From: an uncultured Bacilli bacterium
GTDB lineage: Bacteria; Bacillota_I; Bacilli_A; RF39; UBA660
Length of the DNA stretch: 35,837 nt
Assembly: GCA_947594925.1 (NCBI GenBank)
Contig: CANQEJ010000006.1
Coordinates: 1-35,837 of the forward strand
Direction of reading: 5' to 3'
The stretch's first letter is position 1. Each line of letters opens with the position of its first letter. Under the pieces are notes generated by a model that did no database searches, had not been told where the DNA came from, and saw only the letters and a program-made list of their open reading frames with translations. Made by a program: the position numbers and the translations under genes. Shown one piece after another: positions 15,684 to 23,504 of the stretch.

Positions 15684-16733
15684 ATGAAAAATAAAAAGGG
15701 ATTTACTTTAGTTGAATTATTAGCAGTAATAATCTTACTTGGTATCTTAATGGCTATAGCAGTTCCTAGTTATTTAGGAATATCTAAAAAAATTAAAACT
15801 GATATGTATACATCTAAAATTAAAACTATTGAGGTAGCTGCTATAAGTTGGGCCGATGAAAATAAACAAAGTTGTAATGCCACTGCTTATAATAATTTAA
15901 CTTTAAATGATTTAATAAATGGTAAATATTTAAGAGATGATGAAGATAGTAATATAGTAAATCCTAATACGAACGAACCGATAAAAAAAGGAGATAAAGT
16001 TAGTAAGTATGTTTTATTAGAAACAGCTTGTGATGGTAAATTTGTTACCTTAAGAGATGTAGTATTTAAAAATCCAACAACAGAAAATAGTACTAATCCT
16101 AATACGGGAGAGCAAGCTTTAGATAATGAGTGGTTTTCTAATCCCGAACCAAATTCTAATTTACAATATGGACCTAATGCTAGTTATGATATACCTGTAA
16201 GTGATAAAGTTAAAAATGTAGAAGTTCCTGATGATTGTGAAGATTTCTATGTTTCGGGAAACAAGTTATATGGCTCTTTAATAGACACCCATCCTGAAGG
16301 TTGTACAGTAACCTTTGAAATGGAAGATGGTTCCAAAAAAGATATTACAATGTATAACTATATTAAAGATTTTACTTGTGAAATTACAAGGAGAGACAGA
16401 AGTAGTTGGTATGAATTATACGATTACGAAATAAGTTATACAAGTTCGTATATCAATTTTAATGCTTTTCAACCGGAAGTCAAAATTTATGAAGATATAG
16501 AAGGAAATCATGATATAACGCAATATTATAAAATAGGTAAGTTTATGGGTACTGGGCCCCGTAATAGTGGAAGTGTTACCCTAAGAGATATTACTCCAGA
16601 TGGGCAGGATAGTACTTCTCCTCAACCATCGCGAATTGAAATAAATATGAGTATTGATTTTTATGTGACCAAGGTATTATATAATAATCGTTGGATGGAT
16701 TATTCTGAATATGCACGTTTAAGTGGGAGGTAA
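15684..16733 (+). CDS. Type IV prepilin-like protein, first of a tandem pair
   Basis: A 349-residue protein with a class III signal: basic MKNKKG, cleavage after Gly6 before Phe7, Glu11 (FTLVE) and a hydrophobic helix through about residue 27. The first 100 residues follow the pseudopilin plan (SYLGISKKIKTDMYTSKIKTIEVAAISWADEN). The rest is a large, Cys-containing extracellular part (Cys at VPDDCEDF, PEGCTVTF, DFTCEITR) with beta-rich, Ig-like character. Minor pilin, ComGC-like DNA-uptake or adhesin roles are possible. No pilus ATPase, platform or prepilin peptidase gene lies in the window. It is followed two bases later by a paralogue with an identical 5' end. Confidence 0.88.
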   Translation: MKNKKGFTLVELLAVIILLGILMAIAVPSYLGISKKIKTDMYTSKIKTIEVAAISWADENKQSCNATAYNNLTLNDLINGKYLRDDEDSNIVNPNTNEPIKKGDKVSKYVLLETACDGKFVTLRDVVFKNPTTENSTNPNTGEQALDNEWFSNPEPNSNLQYGPNASYDIPVSDKVKNVEVPDDCEDFYVSGNKLYGSLIDTHPEGCTVTFEMEDGSKKDITMYNYIKDFTCEITRRDRSSWYELYDYEISYTSSYINFNAFQPEVKIYEDIEGNHDITQYYKIGKFMGTGPRNSGSVTLRDITPDGQDSTSPQPSRIEINMSIDFYVTKVLYNNRWMDYSEYARLSGR

Positions 16734-16735
16734 AA

Positions 16736-17926
16736 ATGAAAAATAAAAAGGGATTTACTTTAGTTGAATTATTAGCAGTAATTGTTTTATTAGGAATTCT
16801 AATAGGAATAGCTGTTCCTAGTGTTTTAGGAGTATCAAATAAAATCAAAAAAAATATGTATGATACAAAACTAAAAAATGTTAAAGTAGCTTTAGAAAAT
16901 TGGGCCGATGATAATCGAAGTAATTGTAATAGTCTAATTGGGGGTTTAAATGTAGAAAATTTAATTAGTGAAAATTATTTAAAACCTGATGATAGTAGCA
17001 ATACTATTAAAGATAATGAAGGAAATTCTATTAATAGTCAAAAATTAGGTGATTTAAAATATACTGATGGTAATCCAGTTTTTAACAATTTAACAAGTAT
17101 TTGTCCAGAAACTACATATTTAGCTGGTAATTATGGAGTAGATAGTGAATTAGTAACCAGAACTCAACAATCGATTAGAGATTGGATAAATGATAATCAT
17201 TTAAATAGTTCAGTTTTTGAAAGTATGGAAAGAGATACTTCTTCTGTTTGTAGTCGTGATGGTCATGGTGGGTATACTATTGATTGTTTAGCTAAACATA
17301 GTGGCGTTACTAAAAGCGAATTTAGTGGTCTTTTAGAAGACGGAACTACTGCCGAAGATTATCGTGTAAAAAAAGATTATAGTGGTAATTTTACAATTAC
17401 GCGTTATCGCTATGAAGTTACTATTCATTTATTAAAAGAAAATAGAGAATATGATGTAAAAAAATATCACATTGATAGCGATAATGGTGAAAGCTCAATT
17501 GATGTTGTTGTTCCTGAAGGTTACGAATATAGCTCTAGTTCTACATGTAATTACTATTTAATGTTTGATGATGATGAAAGAACCCAGTTTTTAATAAATG
17601 AATCTGTATCATACGAAAAAAATGTTGATTGTAATATTAATTTTGTCCCTAAAACTTATGAATATAATATCTGGGTTGAAGGCAATGGAACTTTAGGTGA
17701 AAGTAAAAATTCCCAAGGTTGGTATGTTATTAAAGTTAAAACGGGTGAAGATTATTATATGGATGCCAATCCAGAAAGTGGTTATAAACTAGCTTCTGCT
17801 TCTTGTGGTAGTAGTAGTGGAACATCTGCTAAGGTAGAAATATTCCCGGATGATAATCCTCCAAGCATTAAGATATCAAGTCCTAAATTTAGTAGTGATT
17901 GTGTTGTTACTTTTGAGCCTAAATAA
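16736..17926 (+). CDS. Type IV prepilin-like protein, second of a tandem pair
   Basis: A 396-residue prepilin with the same leader, MKNKKG before FTLVELLAVI, followed by VLGVSNKIKKNMYDTKLKNVKVALENWADDN, homologous to its neighbour. After about residue 130 the two diverge. This one has two repeat-like beta modules (about 225-310 and 315-395; ESGYKLASASCG, KYHIDSDNG) resembling MucBP/InlB-type extracellular repeats, with several Cys (SSTCNYY, NVDCNINF, ASCGSS, SSDCVV) that could form disulfides. GGGAGG in the end of the upstream gene drives translation. Likely a surface adhesin or minor pilin; the exact role is unknown. Confidence 0.88.
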   Translation: MKNKKGFTLVELLAVIVLLGILIGIAVPSVLGVSNKIKKNMYDTKLKNVKVALENWADDNRSNCNSLIGGLNVENLISENYLKPDDSSNTIKDNEGNSINSQKLGDLKYTDGNPVFNNLTSICPETTYLAGNYGVDSELVTRTQQSIRDWINDNHLNSSVFESMERDTSSVCSRDGHGGYTIDCLAKHSGVTKSEFSGLLEDGTTAEDYRVKKDYSGNFTITRYRYEVTIHLLKENREYDVKKYHIDSDNGESSIDVVVPEGYEYSSSSTCNYYLMFDDDERTQFLINESVSYEKNVDCNINFVPKTYEYNIWVEGNGTLGESKNSQGWYVIKVKTGEDYYMDANPESGYKLASASCGSSSGTSAKVEIFPDDNPPSIKISSPKFSSDCVVTFEPK

Positions 17927-17927
17927 T

Positions 17928-17956
17928 TTGCTATTTTAAGATAATTCTGTTAAAAT
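17928..17956 (+). promoter_or_regulatory. der promoter
   Basis: TTGCTA (17928-17933), 17 bp, TAAAAT (17951-17956). The GGAGGTG ribosome site follows. Confidence 0.55.
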
Positions 17957-17980
17957 ACAACCTTAGTTTGGAGGTGCTTT

Positions 17981-19291
17981 ATGAAAAAGACTGTTTGTTT
18001 AATTGGTCGACCTAATGTCGGAAAAAGTACAATTTTTAACCGTTTAATTGGGGAAAAGAAATCAATTATTGATGATGCGCCGGGAATTACTCGTGACCGT
18101 ATTTATGGTAATGTTACCTATAATGATAAAACATTTTTATTAATTGATACCGGTGGTATTGATATGGGTAGTGGTAATTTTAATGAAGATATTAAAGCTC
18201 AAGCCATGATTGCCATCGATGAATCTGATGTTATTGTCTTTATTGTTGATGGTAAAGAAGAACTAACGAGCAATGATTATTTAGTACGTGATATGCTTAT
18301 TAAGACTAATAAAAAAGTTATTGTAGTCGTTAATAAATTAGATAATGCTAAAAAAGAAGAGTTAATTTATAATTACTATGAATTAGGTTTTGAAACAGTC
18401 TTACCAATGAGTGCTATTCATAATGTTGGTTTTGATAATTTATTAAAAGAAATTACCAAAGATTTTAATATAAATGAAAAAGAAGAAGATAGTATTTTAA
18501 AATTTTGTATTATCGGTCGTCCTAATGTCGGAAAGAGTAGTTTAATTAATGCTTTATTAAAAGAAGAACGTTCTATTGTTTCTTCGGTTGCTGGAACAAC
18601 CCGTGATGCAATTGATACTCGTTTTCGTTATGATAATGAAGATTATATTGTTATCGATACTGCCGGCCTGCGCAAGAAGGGACGTATATATGAAAACATT
18701 GAAAAATATAGTTTAATTCGTTCTTTAAAAGCTATCGAACGTAGTGATGTGTGTGTTGTGGTCATAAGTGCTGAAGAAGGCATTATTGAACATGATAAAC
18801 ATATCGTCTCTTATGCTATTGAATCGGGAAAAGCTTTAGTTTTAGTAGTAAATAAATGGGATACAGTGGAAAATCAAAATGAGTCTATTAAAAAATGGAA
18901 ACAAAAAATAGCTAATGAATTTCAATTTATTCCTTATGTTAATGTGGTCTTTTTATCAGCTAAGACTAATAAAAGAGTACATACTTTAATGCCAGAAGTT
19001 ATTAAAGCTTATCAAAATTCTTGTCAAGAAATTAAAACATCAGTTTTAAATAATGTTATTATAGATGCGGTTAGTTTGCATAATCCTCCATCATATAAAG
19101 GAAAAAGATTAAAAATATATTTTGTTTCCCAAACTGATACCAAACCGCCAAAATTTACTTTCCAAGTTAATAGTAAAAAATTAATTCATTTTAGTTATGA
19201 AAGATATCTAGAAAATAAAATAAGAGAGAATTTTGATTTGACGGGGACCCCAATTATCTTGCAATATAAAAATAAAGGTGAAGAAAAATAA
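17981..19291 (+). CDS. der: Ribosome biogenesis GTPase Der (EngA)
   Basis: A 436-residue protein with the diagnostic tandem G domains: GRPNVGKS at 9-16 and again at 179-186, NKLD (118-121) and NKWD (291-294), switch regions GITRDR and GTTRDA, and a C-terminal KH-like domain (about 350-436). Der binds the 50S precursor and is essential for its maturation. Length is normal. It stands alone between the prepilin pair and a strong terminator. It forms a functional pair with ysxC, 2.4 kb away. Confidence 0.97.
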   Translation: MKKTVCLIGRPNVGKSTIFNRLIGEKKSIIDDAPGITRDRIYGNVTYNDKTFLLIDTGGIDMGSGNFNEDIKAQAMIAIDESDVIVFIVDGKEELTSNDYLVRDMLIKTNKKVIVVVNKLDNAKKEELIYNYYELGFETVLPMSAIHNVGFDNLLKEITKDFNINEKEEDSILKFCIIGRPNVGKSSLINALLKEERSIVSSVAGTTRDAIDTRFRYDNEDYIVIDTAGLRKKGRIYENIEKYSLIRSLKAIERSDVCVVVISAEEGIIEHDKHIVSYAIESGKALVLVVNKWDTVENQNESIKKWKQKIANEFQFIPYVNVVFLSAKTNKRVHTLMPEVIKAYQNSCQEIKTSVLNNVIIDAVSLHNPPSYKGKRLKIYFVSQTDTKPPKFTFQVNSKKLIHFSYERYLENKIRENFDLTGTPIILQYKNKGEEK

Positions 19292-19324
19292 AAATAAGCG
19301 TTTCAAAAATGCTTATTTTTTTAC
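19290..19324 (+). terminator. der terminator, shared with the convergent gene
   Basis: AAAAATAAGC (19290-19299) pairs with GCTTATTTTT (19311-19320), followed by T. The A-rich left flank gives U residues on the other strand too, so it can serve the minus-strand regulator. Confidence 0.88.
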
Positions 19325-19573
19325 TTTTTCATCAATACGTTTTTTGGAAATAATTCGATTTTCATCATATGTTAATAAATCAGCAGAGCTAATATTAATT
19401 GCTTTACTTATTCTTTCAACACAATCTAAAGTGACATTTTCTTTGCCACGTTCAATATTAGCTAGATGTTTAATACTTAACTTATATTTAGAATAATATT
19501 TTTCTTGTGATAAGTTTTCTGTATAACGATAATAACGCAAATTAATCCCTAATACTTTATTTAATGATGGCAC
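19313..19573 (-). CDS. XRE-family HTH regulator
   Basis: An 86-residue protein with a Cro/cI-type HTH: LRYYRYTENLSQEKYYSKYKLSIKHLANIERGKENVTLDCVERISKAINIS, then a short basic tail. The family binds operator DNA as dimers. The start is GTG at 19573, with an AGAGGA site some 11 bases before it, slightly long. It is divergent from another small XRE gene across a 127-bp gap that contains the palindrome AGTTATAACT. Autoregulation or control of the neighbour is an inference. The sporulation genes nearby suggest, but do not show, a developmental role. Confidence 0.85.
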   Translation of the reverse strand: MPSLNKVLGINLRYYRYTENLSQEKYYSKYKLSIKHLANIERGKENVTLDCVERISKAINISSADLLTYDENRIISKKRIDEKVKK

Positions 19574-19631
19574 TACTAATCACGTCCTCTTACTCTTAAT
19601 TATTAGCAATTAAAGATAAGAAAGTCCACCT

Positions 19632-19641
19632 AGTTATAACT
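19632..19641. promoter_or_regulatory. Candidate operator palindrome between divergent XRE genes
   Basis: AGTTATAACT is a perfect 10-bp palindrome ten bases upstream of the plus-strand -35 box. AT-rich palindromes arise easily by chance here. Confidence 0.3.
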
Positions 19642-19650
19642 TGATAAAAG

Positions 19651-19679
19651 TTGACTTACTTATAATTATCCTTTATTAT
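19651..19679 (+). promoter_or_regulatory. Promoter of the plus-strand XRE gene
   Basis: TTGACT (19651-19656), 17 bp, TATTAT (19674-19679). Confidence 0.6.
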
Positions 19680-19700
19680 TAAGACAAGAAAGAGGCATAT

Positions 19701-19904
19701 ATGAAAAAAAATAAGGACTATGAAAAATTAAAAATTTTGCGTAAAAATAAGAACTTGTCTTATAGTCAAATGGCCAAGGAATTAAATTTAAGTACTAGTT
19801 ATTATTGGCAAATAGAAAATAAAAAGAAAAAGTTATATTATGGACTAGCAATAAAAATTGCTAACTATTTTCATTTAAAACCTGATGATATTTTTTATGA
19901 CTAA
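19701..19904 (+). CDS. Small XRE-family HTH regulator
   Basis: A 67-residue protein that is little more than one HTH domain: LKILRKNKNLSYSQMAKELNLSTSYYWQIENKKKKLYYGLAIKIANYFHLKPDDIF. The size and ending resemble small phage- or element-type regulators, but no mobile genes surround it. AGAGG at 19690-19694 supports the start. Its stop region (GACTAA) overlaps the -35 element of the spoVIF promoter. Target unknown; the divergent XRE gene is the obvious partner. Confidence 0.85.
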   Translation: MKKNKDYEKLKILRKNKNLSYSQMAKELNLSTSYYWQIENKKKKLYYGLAIKIANYFHLKPDDIFYD

Positions 19905-19926
19905 AAAAATCCTTTTGCATATATTA
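19900..19926 (+). promoter_or_regulatory. Sigma-K-type promoter of spoVIF
   Basis: The pair AC (19900-19901), 16 bp, then CATATATTA (19918-19926) fits the sigma-K pattern AC...CATANNNTA fully. It lies 19 bases before the spoVIF start codon, with GGAGG in between. As I recall, the gene is sigma-K dependent in B. subtilis, which agrees. Confidence 0.6.
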
Positions 19927-19945
19927 GATGTAGGAGGAGTAAGAC

Positions 19946-20188
19946 ATGAAATTTGGTGATGATTTTTTTAAAAAAGTCGAAAAGAAAACGAAAGTAGATA
20001 AAGATACAATAATTGGTCTTGCCCAGAAATTACAAAATGGCAACATGAAAGATGAAAAAACTTTAAGAGAAGTAATTAGAACATTAAGTACCATGACTAA
20101 TAAAAAAGTTAGTAAAGAAAAAGAAGATAAGATTATCGATACTATCTTAAAAGATAATGTTCCTAAAGACGTGGATAAATTATTTTAA
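19946..20188 (+). CDS. spoVIF: Stage VI sporulation protein F (SpoVIF/YjcC-like)
   Basis: An 80-residue protein with the family pattern: FFKKVEKKTKVDKDTIIGLAQKLQNGNMKDEKTLREVIRTLS near the start and the C-terminal VSKEKEDKIIDTILKDNVPKD. In B. subtilis SpoVIF acts late in the mother cell, under sigma-K, in spore coat assembly together with GerE. Length fits. AGGAGGAG just upstream and a sigma-K-like promoter define the start. It is followed by its own terminator and then by spoIVA, a second coat gene. Confidence 0.88.
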   Translation: MKFGDDFFKKVEKKTKVDKDTIIGLAQKLQNGNMKDEKTLREVIRTLSTMTNKKVSKEKEDKIIDTILKDNVPKDVDKLF

Positions 20189-20189
20189 T

Positions 20190-20219
20190 AATACCTAAAA
20201 ATAAGGTATTCTTTTTTTT
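20190..20219 (+). terminator. spoVIF terminator
   Basis: AATACCT (20190-20196) pairs with AGGTATT (20204-20210), then C and a run of T. Confidence 0.85.
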
Positions 20220-20233
20220 ATTTTGCATAGATA
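20203..20233 (+). promoter_or_regulatory. Possible sigma-E promoter of spoIVA
   Basis: GGTATT (20205-20210), about 15 bp, CATAGATA (20226-20233). This approximates the sigma-E pattern ATATT...CATACA-T but is imperfect, and the -35 overlaps the upstream terminator. Confidence 0.35.
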
Positions 20234-20263
20234 TTTACTAAGAAAGAAAAATGAGGTGGAGAT

Positions 20264-21742
20264 ATGAACAAAGATGAAATAATTTCTTCCATAGCTAAAA
20301 GAGGTAATGGAGAGATATATATTGGCATAGTCGGAGCAGTTCGTACTGGTAAATCTACATTTATTAAAAGATTTATTGAAAATTTAGTTGTCCCTAATAT
20401 TGATGATGAGTATGAGAAAAAAAGATGTTTAGATGAAATTCCTCAAAGTGCTCAAGGTAAAACAATTATGACTACTGAGCCTAAATTTGTTCCTAGTAAT
20501 GGAGCTAATATTAAAATCAATGAATTTTCAGCTAATATTCGTTTAATTGATTGTGTAGGTTATGTTATTCCTAATGCTAGTGGTTATTTAGATGATAATG
20601 GTAATCCTCGTATGGTTAAAACTCCTTGGTTTTCGGACCCTGTACCATTTGTAGAAGCTGCTGAGATTGGAACCCAAAAAGTTATTCAAGACCACTCTAC
20701 AATAGGTATTGTTGTAACTAGTGATGGTTCATATGGGGAACTTAATCGCAGTGACTATCTAGAGGCTGAAGAAAAAGTTATTACGGAACTTAAAAGTTTA
20801 GGCAAACCGTTTATCGTTATTTTAAATACAATTCATCCAACCAATAGTGAAACAATGAGTTTAGCAAGAGAAATTAGTGAAAATTATGATGTTGAAGTTA
20901 TGCCTGTTAGTGTGGAAACTATGAACGAACAAGAAATATACGAAATATTAAAGAAAGCTTTATATGAATTTCCTGTGTTAGATATAAAAGTAAATATTCC
21001 GGAATGGGTCCATGTATTAAGTAATACTCATGACCTTAAAAAACATTATTTAGAAAAAATAACTCAAAGTGTTATAAGTGTCGATAAAATTAAAGATATT
21101 GATAATATTATTGCTAATTTTGAAGATAGCGAATATATAAGTAAAGCATATATCAGTGAAGTTGATGCCTCAACAGGAATTGTTACTTTAAATTTAGAAA
21201 GTCCGGATAATTTATATAATGAAATATTAAATGATATGATGGGTAAAACTGTTACTACTAAAGCGGGTTTACTAAAAATGTTTGCTGATTATAAAGAAGG
21301 TAAGAGTGAATATGAACAAATAAAAGGAGCTTTAAAAATGGCTCGCAATACTGGTTATGGTATTGTTTATCCATCATTAAAAGATATGAAATTAGATACT
21401 CCGGAAATTATCAAACAAGGTTCGCGTTATGGGGTGAAATTAAAGGCAGTAGCCTCTTCTATCCATTTAATGCGGGTTGATGTTGAAAGTACATTTGAAC
21501 CAATCATTGGTAGTGAACTACAAAGTAAAGAATTAATCAATTATATTATGAAAGATTTTGAAACTGACCCTGCTAGTATTTGGAAAAGTGAAATCTTTGG
21601 GCGTAGTTTAGATGATATAGTAAAAGAAGGAATTCAAGCCAAATTATCAATAATGCCTGAAAATACTCGTTATAAACTATCGCAGACAGTTACTAAAATC
21701 GTTAATAAGGGCGCAAGTAATTTAATTGCTATTGTTATTTAA
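20264..21742 (+). CDS. spoIVA: Stage IV sporulation protein A (spore coat ATPase)
   Basis: A 492-residue protein, exactly the size of B. subtilis SpoIVA. The N-terminal TRAFAC-type domain has a Walker A GAVRTGKST (24-32), a switch-like segment (IPQSAQGKTIMTTEPKFVPS) and LIDCVGYVIP. The C-terminal half carries the conserved middle and tail regions; the extreme end (NKGASNLIAIVI) matches the family's C-terminal polymerisation tail. SpoIVA hydrolyses ATP to polymerise on the outer forespore membrane, forming the coat basement layer. GAGGTGG precedes the start. The gene is expected in the mother cell under sigma-E, and a plausible though imperfect promoter is visible. Confidence 0.97.
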   Translation: MNKDEIISSIAKRGNGEIYIGIVGAVRTGKSTFIKRFIENLVVPNIDDEYEKKRCLDEIPQSAQGKTIMTTEPKFVPSNGANIKINEFSANIRLIDCVGYVIPNASGYLDDNGNPRMVKTPWFSDPVPFVEAAEIGTQKVIQDHSTIGIVVTSDGSYGELNRSDYLEAEEKVITELKSLGKPFIVILNTIHPTNSETMSLAREISENYDVEVMPVSVETMNEQEIYEILKKALYEFPVLDIKVNIPEWVHVLSNTHDLKKHYLEKITQSVISVDKIKDIDNIIANFEDSEYISKAYISEVDASTGIVTLNLESPDNLYNEILNDMMGKTVTTKAGLLKMFADYKEGKSEYEQIKGALKMARNTGYGIVYPSLKDMKLDTPEIIKQGSRYGVKLKAVASSIHLMRVDVESTFEPIIGSELQSKELINYIMKDFETDPASIWKSEIFGRSLDDIVKEGIQAKLSIMPENTRYKLSQTVTKIVNKGASNLIAIVI

Positions 21743-21766
21743 TCTATCTAATCGATAGATTTTTTC
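21741..21766 (+). terminator. spoIVA terminator
   Basis: AATCTATC (21741-21748) pairs with GATAGATT (21754-21761), overlapping the stop codon and followed by T. Confidence 0.9.
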
Positions 21767-21795
21767 TTGGTCTTTAAAATTATCCATAGTATAAT
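21767..21795 (+). promoter_or_regulatory. Promoter of the CapA-like gene
   Basis: TTGGTC (21767-21772), 17 bp, TATAAT (21790-21795). Its start point falls just before the AGGTGA ribosome site. Confidence 0.55.
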
Positions 21796-21815
21796 TGTTT
21801 TAATAGGTGATAGTA

Positions 21816-22949
21816 GTGAGTGATTATTTAAGAAGATTTTTATATGTTCTTATTATTGTAATGGCTTTTGCTTGTTTTACTTTAGCAGGAATAAAGTTTT
21901 ATGATTTGGCAGAGCAAAAAAAGCAAGAAACAAAAATTTCTAAACCTGCAAAAAAGATAATTAAAAAAGAAGAGGAAGAAAAGAAACTATCTTTGCTTAT
22001 GGTCGGAGATGCTTTAATTCACGAAGCCGTTTATAACGCAGCGAAAATTGATAGTAATAATTATGATTTTAAACCCAAGATTGCTCGCATTAGACCAATT
22101 GTTCAAAATTATGATTTAGCTTTTTATAATCAAGAAAGTATCATTGGCGGTAAAAGTATAGGCCTTTCGACCTATCCGCGTTTTAATTCCCCTGAAGAAG
22201 TAGGAGATGCCTTTTTAGATGCCGGTTTTAATTTAGTAAGCCTTGCTAATAATCATACCTTAGATAGAAACGAAGAAGCTATTGTTAATTCACTTAATTA
22301 TTGGCAAGATAAAGAGGTTTATACTGCGGGTAGTTATAATTCCTTTTCAGAAAGAGATAACATTAAGATTGCCACAAAAAATGGTATTACTTATGCCTTA
22401 CTAGCTTATACGACAGGAACTAATGGTTTAACAAGACCGAGTGGCAAAGAATACTATTTAAATGTTTATGATGAAGAACAAGCGAGAAGAGATATTGAAA
22501 GTATTAGAGATAAAGTTGATTTACTAATGGTTAGTATGCATTTTGGTAATGAATATACTCTTAAACAAACACCTGTCCAAGAAGAAATTGCTAATTATCT
22601 TGCTTCATTAGGAGTAAATATTGTTATTGGTCATCACCCACACGTTATTGAACCCATTACTTATATTAATGATACTTTAGTTATTTATTCTTTAGGAAAC
22701 TTTATTTCCGGCCAAAGAACTATTGACCAACTAACGGGCATGATGGTTGGGGTAGATATTAAAAAGACTAAAGATAATAAAGTTAAACTCGAAAATGTAA
22801 CTGCTACTTTAATTTATACTAATACCAAAGGTTATGAAGTAATTCCGTATAATGAATTAGATGAAAGTATCTTACCAAATTTTAATGAACATAAAGAAAA
22901 ATATAGTGAAGTTATAAATTCTTTAGGGGCAAATGTTTTAATAAAGTGA
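21816..22949 (+). CDS. CapA/PgsA-type metallophosphoesterase-fold membrane protein
   Basis: A 377-residue protein with an N-terminal membrane anchor (about 6-27), a Lys/Glu-rich linker, and a CapA (poly-gamma-glutamate-type) domain facing outside. Motifs of the metallophosphatase fold: VGDALIH (63-69), NQES, SLANNHTLD (142-150), HFGNEY (242-247), GHHPH (272-276) and SLGNFI. CapA proteins take part in polyglutamate capsule attachment or export; no capB/capC is present here, so the substrate is uncertain. I place the start at GTG 21816 because AGGTGA (21805-21810) is the ribosome site. The in-frame GTG at 21807 lies inside that site. Confidence 0.9.
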   Translation: MSDYLRRFLYVLIIVMAFACFTLAGIKFYDLAEQKKQETKISKPAKKIIKKEEEEKKLSLLMVGDALIHEAVYNAAKIDSNNYDFKPKIARIRPIVQNYDLAFYNQESIIGGKSIGLSTYPRFNSPEEVGDAFLDAGFNLVSLANNHTLDRNEEAIVNSLNYWQDKEVYTAGSYNSFSERDNIKIATKNGITYALLAYTTGTNGLTRPSGKEYYLNVYDEEQARRDIESIRDKVDLLMVSMHFGNEYTLKQTPVQEEIANYLASLGVNIVIGHHPHVIEPITYINDTLVIYSLGNFISGQRTIDQLTGMMVGVDIKKTKDNKVKLENVTATLIYTNTKGYEVIPYNELDESILPNFNEHKEKYSEVINSLGANVLIK

Positions 22950-22955
22950 AAATTA

Positions 22956-22969
22956 CACGAAAATTCGTG
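22956..22969. repeat. Inverted repeat upstream of the HU gene
   Basis: CACGAA and TTCGTG, separated by AA. It has no T tract on the plus strand, so it is not a normal terminator; a protein-binding site is possible. Confidence 0.4.
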
Positions 22970-23023
22970 AAAAATCGTACTTTAGTCTTGATTTTAAAAA
23001 GATTATTTGATAGATTTAGTATG

Positions 23024-23039
23024 TAAGGTATGGACCTTA
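23024..23039 (+). other. Leader hairpin before HU
   Basis: TAAGGT and ACCTTA pair around ATGG, ending 17 bases before the GGGAGG ribosome site. It could stabilise or regulate the HU mRNA. Confidence 0.35.
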
Positions 23040-23070
23040 TAACAAATATAATATGTGGGAGGTAGACATT

Positions 23071-23343
23071 ATGTCAAAAAACGAATTAGTAGTTTATGTT
23101 GCTGAAACAGCAAACATGTCAAAAGCTGAAGCTGGACGTGCTGTAGATGCTGTTATGGCTGGAATTACTGAAGGACTTAAAAAAGATGGAAAGGTAACTT
23201 TAGTTGGATTTGGAACTTTCAGTTCTAAAAAAAGAGCTGCAAGAGATGGAATTAATCCACTTACTAAAGAACCACTTCATATTCCTGCTAAAAATGTTGT
23301 TTCATTTAAAGCTGGAAGCAAATTAAAAGATTCAGTTAACTAA
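23071..23343 (+). CDS. hup: DNA-binding protein HU
   Basis: A 90-residue histone-like protein: MSKNELVVYVAETANMSKAEAGRAVDAV, the TLVGFGTFSSKKRAARDGINPLTKEPLHIPAKNVVSFKAGSKLKD beta-arm region and the usual length. HU dimers bind and bend DNA without sequence preference and compact the nucleoid. The start is ATG 23071, after GGGAGG at 23057-23062; the in-frame ATG at 23053 precedes that site and is rejected. It is a monocistronic gene between the CapA-like gene and a strong terminator. Codon usage looks optimised, as expected for high expression. Confidence 0.97.
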   Translation: MSKNELVVYVAETANMSKAEAGRAVDAVMAGITEGLKKDGKVTLVGFGTFSSKKRAARDGINPLTKEPLHIPAKNVVSFKAGSKLKDSVN

Positions 23344-23363
23344 TTATAAAGTTAGTACAAATT

Positions 23364-23394
23364 AAAGAAAGCCCATTTAGGTTTTCTTTTTTTC
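23364..23394 (+). terminator. HU terminator
   Basis: AAAGAAAGCC (23364-23373) pairs with GGTTTTCTTT (23380-23389), one wobble, with a T tract. Confidence 0.9.
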
Positions 23395-23473
23395 TAAATA
23401 AAAAGGGGTCAAACAAAAGACAATTAGAAGTTAAATTTACATTTTTTTCCTTTTAATGTCTAGTATTCTTTGC

Positions 23474-23479
23474 TATAAT
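23474..23479 (+). promoter_or_regulatory. -10 box of the membrane/camelysin gene pair
   Basis: TATAAT with TGC before it; no clear -35. The GGGAG ribosome site (23490-23494) follows. Confidence 0.4.
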
Positions 23480-23504
23480 TATTATAGACGGGAGATGGTA
23501 TTAA

